A DNA stretch of 64,000 nt. Origin: Flavobacteriales bacterium (lineage in GTDB: Bacteria > Bacteroidota > Bacteroidia > Flavobacteriales_F > PHOS-HE28). Below the pieces are notes generated by a model. The model was not told the origin of the DNA and did not search any database. It was given only the letters and a program-made list of their open reading frames with translations. Shown here piece by piece: positions 61,398 to 64,000 of the stretch (position 1 is its first letter; the number at the start of each line of letters is the position of its first letter). The position numbers and the translations under genes are program-made. The stretch spans positions 3,760,235 to 3,824,234 of the forward strand of contig CP129489.1 in the NCBI GenBank assembly GCA_030584065.1, given 5' to 3'.

Positions 61398-61479
61398 GCG
61401 CCCTTGCAGCCTGCATATCTGTTCAGCGCGTGTTGGAGTGCTGGTACCCGCCCGCACCTTTCACGGCCAGTGGTGTTGA

Positions 61480-61487
61480 TAGCTTCG
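61480..61487 (+). promoter_or_regulatory. -7 element (TAGCTTCG) for ctaA
   Basis: Exact TAnnTTYG, ending 7 nt before the ATG at 61495; leaderless transcription predicted. Confidence 0.5.
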
Positions 61488-61494
61488 CAGGCTC

Positions 61495-62550
61495 ATGATG
61501 GATGAGGAGCGTAGGCGATTGCGGCCCGTGACGGCCTGGCTGGCAACCGGGTGCGTGCTTATCGCGCTCATGGTTGTGATCGGCGGCATCACTCGCCTTA
61601 CCGGCAGTGGCCTTAGCATCACCGAATGGGACCCCATCATGGGCGCGCTGCCGCCCCTTGACGAGGCCGCCTGGCAAGAAGCCTTCGAGAAGTACAAGCG
61701 CATCCCCGAGTACAGGTTGGTGAACAGCCATATGGACCTGGAGGGCTTCAAGCGGATCTTCTTCTGGGAGTGGATGCACCGCAACTGGGGCCGCCTCATG
61801 GGCATCATCTTCATCGTCCCCTTCGCACTGTTCTGGCGCCGTGGACTTCTCAAGGGCTGGCTGCTGCGGCGTGCCATGTGGATCATGCTCGGCGGAGCCA
61901 TCGTGGCCAGCCTAGGCTGGTTCATGGTGCTGAGCGGCCTGGTGGACCTTCGCGATGCCAACGGGCAGCTGCTGGTGAACGTGAGCCATTTCCGGCTCGC
62001 CATCCACCTCTGCGGGGCCTTCACGGTGTTCTGCATGGTGCTCTGGACGGTCTTCGACATCCGGCTGGGGCGCAAGGGCTTCGCTCCGGAGCGGAGCCCT
62101 GCGGGCGGCTGGGCACGTGGGCTGCTCGCATTGCTGGCGCTGCAGATCGTGTGGGGCGCCTTCACCGCCGGGCTCGATGCGGGCCGCATCTACAACACCT
62201 GGCCGCTGATGAACGGCGCGTTCATGCCCGAGAACATCACGGCCTTCAGCTCACTCTGGCAGAACCTTGCCGACCACCGGGACGGGGTGCAATTCGTGCA
62301 TCGCAACCTGGCCTGGCTGGTGGCCGCCGCCTTCGTGGGCTTTGCCTGGCGCTTCCGCACCGTGCCCGGCCTGCACTGGCGCTGGCTGATCGCCGCCGTC
62401 GCCATGCAGTTCGTGCTGGGCGTACTCACCGTGCTCACCCATGTCAGCCTCGCCCTGGGCGTGCTGCACCAGTTCGGTGCACTCTTCCTGCTGGCGGTCC
62501 TGGTCAGCGTGCTGCACGCTACCGGCCGGCCTGCGCCCAGCGCAACGTAG
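61495..62550 (+). CDS. ctaA: Heme A synthase (COX15/CtaA family)
   Basis: 351 residues with eight predicted membrane helices. The conserved motif GLSITEWDPIMGALPP, the heme-ligand histidines in WMHRNWGRLMG, HFRLAIHLCGAF, QFVHRNLAWL and VLHQFGALFLL are all present in the type-2 (COX15-like) order. It oxidises heme O to heme A for cytochrome aa3 oxidase. No ctaB is nearby in the window. Its stop codon lies inside the 3' end of gldD (32-bp convergent overlap). ATG at 61498 is also possible. Confidence 0.95.
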   Translation: MMDEERRRLRPVTAWLATGCVLIALMVVIGGITRLTGSGLSITEWDPIMGALPPLDEAAWQEAFEKYKRIPEYRLVNSHMDLEGFKRIFFWEWMHRNWGRLMGIIFIVPFALFWRRGLLKGWLLRRAMWIMLGGAIVASLGWFMVLSGLVDLRDANGQLLVNVSHFRLAIHLCGAFTVFCMVLWTVFDIRLGRKGFAPERSPAGGWARGLLALLALQIVWGAFTAGLDAGRIYNTWPLMNGAFMPENITAFSSLWQNLADHRDGVQFVHRNLAWLVAAAFVGFAWRFRTVPGLHWRWLIAAVAMQFVLGVLTVLTHVSLALGVLHQFGALFLLAVLVSVLHATGRPAPSAT

Positions 62551-63094
62551 CTGCGAAGTGGCGCATGTCAGCGCGCAGGCGCTCGGTCACCGGTGCCAGG
62601 GAATCGGCGTTCGGCCGCGCATCGAAGTAGAGCGCCCCGTAGAGGAAGTGCTGCGCGCTGTCGGTGAGGTAGAACACGAAGGGGCTGGCCACATCGCCCT
62701 CCACATCGAAGAGGGTGCCGAAGACGCGTTCATCGTGCCGCAGCACGCGCTCGCTCCGGATGCGGACGGCCTTCGCCTCGTGCTTGCGCTTGAAGTCGTG
62801 GGCATCCTCGATCAGTGCGGGCAGGTCGCCGCGAACAGGGCTGTAGGTGAGGTGCACCGTTGCGCGCTGGCCCTTGAAGCGCAGGTCGTACCAGCGGGCA
62901 CTGTCCTGCCGGGGGCGCTCCACGAGGCTGGCATAGGCCGGTCGTTCGGCCGTAAAGGCCGCTTCCGCCTGTTCCGCGTAGGCCACGGGAGGCAGGTCGA
63001 TGCGCGGCCAGCCCTTGGGCTTGGGCACCGGATCCTCGCCGCAGCCGATCAGCAGCGCCGCGAACAGCACCGGCAGGCTAGGAGCGGGCCTCAT
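62519..63094 (-). CDS. gldD: Gliding-motility lipoprotein GldD
   Basis: 191 residues. Lipobox LLIGCGED, directly followed by the family motif PVPKPKGWPRIDLPP. Further family motifs are ARWYDLRFKGQRATVHLTYS, VEGDVASPFVFYLTDSAQHF and YGALYFDARPNADS. GldD is required for gliding and for T9SS function in F. johnsoniae, where it is also encoded next to gldE. It overlaps the gldE stop by 17 bp and ctaA by 32 bp at its 3' end. Confidence 0.93.
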   Translation of the reverse strand: MRPAPSLPVLFAALLIGCGEDPVPKPKGWPRIDLPPVAYAEQAEAAFTAERPAYASLVERPRQDSARWYDLRFKGQRATVHLTYSPVRGDLPALIEDAHDFKRKHEAKAVRIRSERVLRHDERVFGTLFDVEGDVASPFVFYLTDSAQHFLYGALYFDARPNADSLAPVTERLRADMRHFAATLRWAQAGR

Positions 63095-64000
63095 CGTTCA
63101 TGGTCAGCTTCACGCGGCGGATGCGCTTGTTGTCCGAGGCCTCGATGGCAAAGGTGAAGTTGCGCAGCGATACCACCTCGCCCTTCTTGGGGATGCGGCC
63201 CGTGAGCTCCAGCACGAAGCCCCCGAGGGTGCCGCTGTCGCCCTTGTGGTCCTCGAAGACCTGCCCGTCGATGCCCAGCACGCGGTACACATCGGTGAGG
63301 GGCGCCCTGCCCTCGAACACCCAGGTGCGGTCGTCGAGCTTGCTGTAGATGAGGTCCTCCTCATCGAACTCGTCGGTGATCTCGCCCACGATCTCCTCGA
63401 TCACGTCCTCCAAGGTGATGATGCCGCTGGTGCCCCCGTGCTCGTCCACCACCACGGCAAGGTGCACCTGCTCGGTCTGGAAATCCTTCAGCAGGTCGTC
63501 CAGCTTCTTGTTCTCCGGCACGAAGTAGGGCTCGCGCAGCAGCGCGTGCCAGTCGAAGTCCTCCTTGGCGATGTGGGGCAGCACGTCCTTGATGTAGAGG
63601 ATGCCGCTCACGCGGTCCAGGGTCTCCTCGTACACGGGCACGCGCGAGAAGCCGCTGTCCACGATGGCGGCCAGGAGCTGCTTGAAGGTGAGGTCGCGCT
63701 CGAATCCCACCACTTCGGTGCGCGGCCGCATGATCTGGCGCGCCTCGAAGTTGCCGAACTTCACGATGCCCCGCAGGATGCGCTGTTCCTCGGCGGTGGT
63801 GCTGGCATCCTTGGTGAGCTCCAGTGCATGGCCGAGGGCGTCGACTGAGATGCCCTGCGAAGCGCGCTTGCGGTAGCGCTTCTCGATCCAGGTGGTGCTG
63901 CGCACGAGTGTCTCGCTCACGGGCTTCAATGCCCAGCGCAGGGCGGTGAGGGGGCCGGCCATGTGCTGGGCCACGCGCATGGCGTTCGCTGTTGCATAGA
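63078..64000 (-). CDS. gldE: GldE, CNNM/CBS-type membrane protein (5' part outside window)
   Basis: 307 codons are visible; the frame is open to the right edge (YATANA before the Met at 63980), so the N-terminal DUF21 membrane domain is mostly outside. The visible part has two CBS repeats (IMRPRTEVVGFERD, VSGILYIKDVLPHI, HLAVVVDEHGGTSGIITLED) and a C-terminal CorC/HlyC domain (GDSGTLGGFVLELTGRIP). Upstream of gldD this identifies GldE. The family includes Mg/Co efflux and hemolysin-like proteins; the gliding role is established only for Flavobacterium homologues. Confidence 0.9.
   Translation of the reverse strand, partial: YATANAMRVAQHMAGPLTALRWALKPVSETLVRSTTWIEKRYRKRASQGISVDALGHALELTKDASTTAEEQRILRGIVKFGNFEARQIMRPRTEVVGFERDLTFKQLLAAIVDSGFSRVPVYEETLDRVSGILYIKDVLPHIAKEDFDWHALLREPYFVPENKKLDDLLKDFQTEQVHLAVVVDEHGGTSGIITLEDVIEEIVGEITDEFDEEDLIYSKLDDRTWVFEGRAPLTDVYRVLGIDGQVFEDHKGDSGTLGGFVLELTGRIPKKGEVVSLRNFTFAIEASDNKRIRRVKLTMNDEARS

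Overview
The window comes from a G+C-rich member of the Bacteroidota, most likely an uncultured Flavobacteriales-type lineage. The evidence is a type IX secretion/gliding locus (porP/sprF-like, gldK, gldL, gldM, gldN), gldD and gldE, proteins with T9SS-type C-termini, SprB-repeat and choice-of-anchor L domains, a TAnnTTTG-like promoter element, and the miaB / sigma-54 activator / lptE / secG / groS / groL gene order. The taxonomic call is inference; no rRNA is present. No CRISPR array, transposase, integrase or prophage gene was seen.

Left part (1-16185, almost all on the minus strand): a large SprB-repeat adhesin that runs off the left edge, translationally coupled to a small secreted protein; rlmB; a GWxTD lipoprotein with rmuC; an L,D-transpeptidase; a DUF4139 (MuiA-like) protein; then a surface-polysaccharide cluster (asnB, three methyltransferases, a dolichol-phosphate-mannose-synthase-like GT2 and a polytopic GT-C-like protein) with a divergent sugar-nucleotide epimerase at 16376-17362.

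17386-22043 holds a three-gene MksBEF/Wadjet-like condensin operon (kleisin, MksE-like, SMC ATPase) without the nuclease subunit. A palindromic intergenic element is inserted between its second and third genes. A decayed GNAT acetyltransferase lies upstream. 22731-26330 encodes two T9SS cargo proteins (YHYH and CotH kinase families).

26401-34803 carries the conserved miaB, sigma-54 activator, lptE, TPR-like, secG, groS, groL run, plus a PepSY-like protein and a lipoprotein MsrB. MiaB is unusual because two repeat-like sequences are incorporated in frame.

35123-49550 is topA, an arginase-fold formimidoylglutamase-like protein with an eroded metal site, porP/sprF, gldK, gldL, gldM, gldN, a terminator, a second gldN, an ABC-F ATPase and a second gldM. 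GldL/GldM form the proton-driven T9SS motor and GldK/GldN the periplasmic ring, so the second GldM and GldN suggest an alternative or mixed motor/ring assembly.

49590-64000: initiator tRNA, era, der, a DUF3857/transglutaminase-like protein, a PLP enzyme, a T9SS cargo protein, two glycosyltransferases, an EamA transporter, a metal-binding-type lipoprotein, heme A synthase (ctaA), gldD and a 5'-truncated gldE. At nine places an exact TAnnTT(T/C)G element lies just upstream of a gene start, in several cases so close that leaderless transcripts are predicted.
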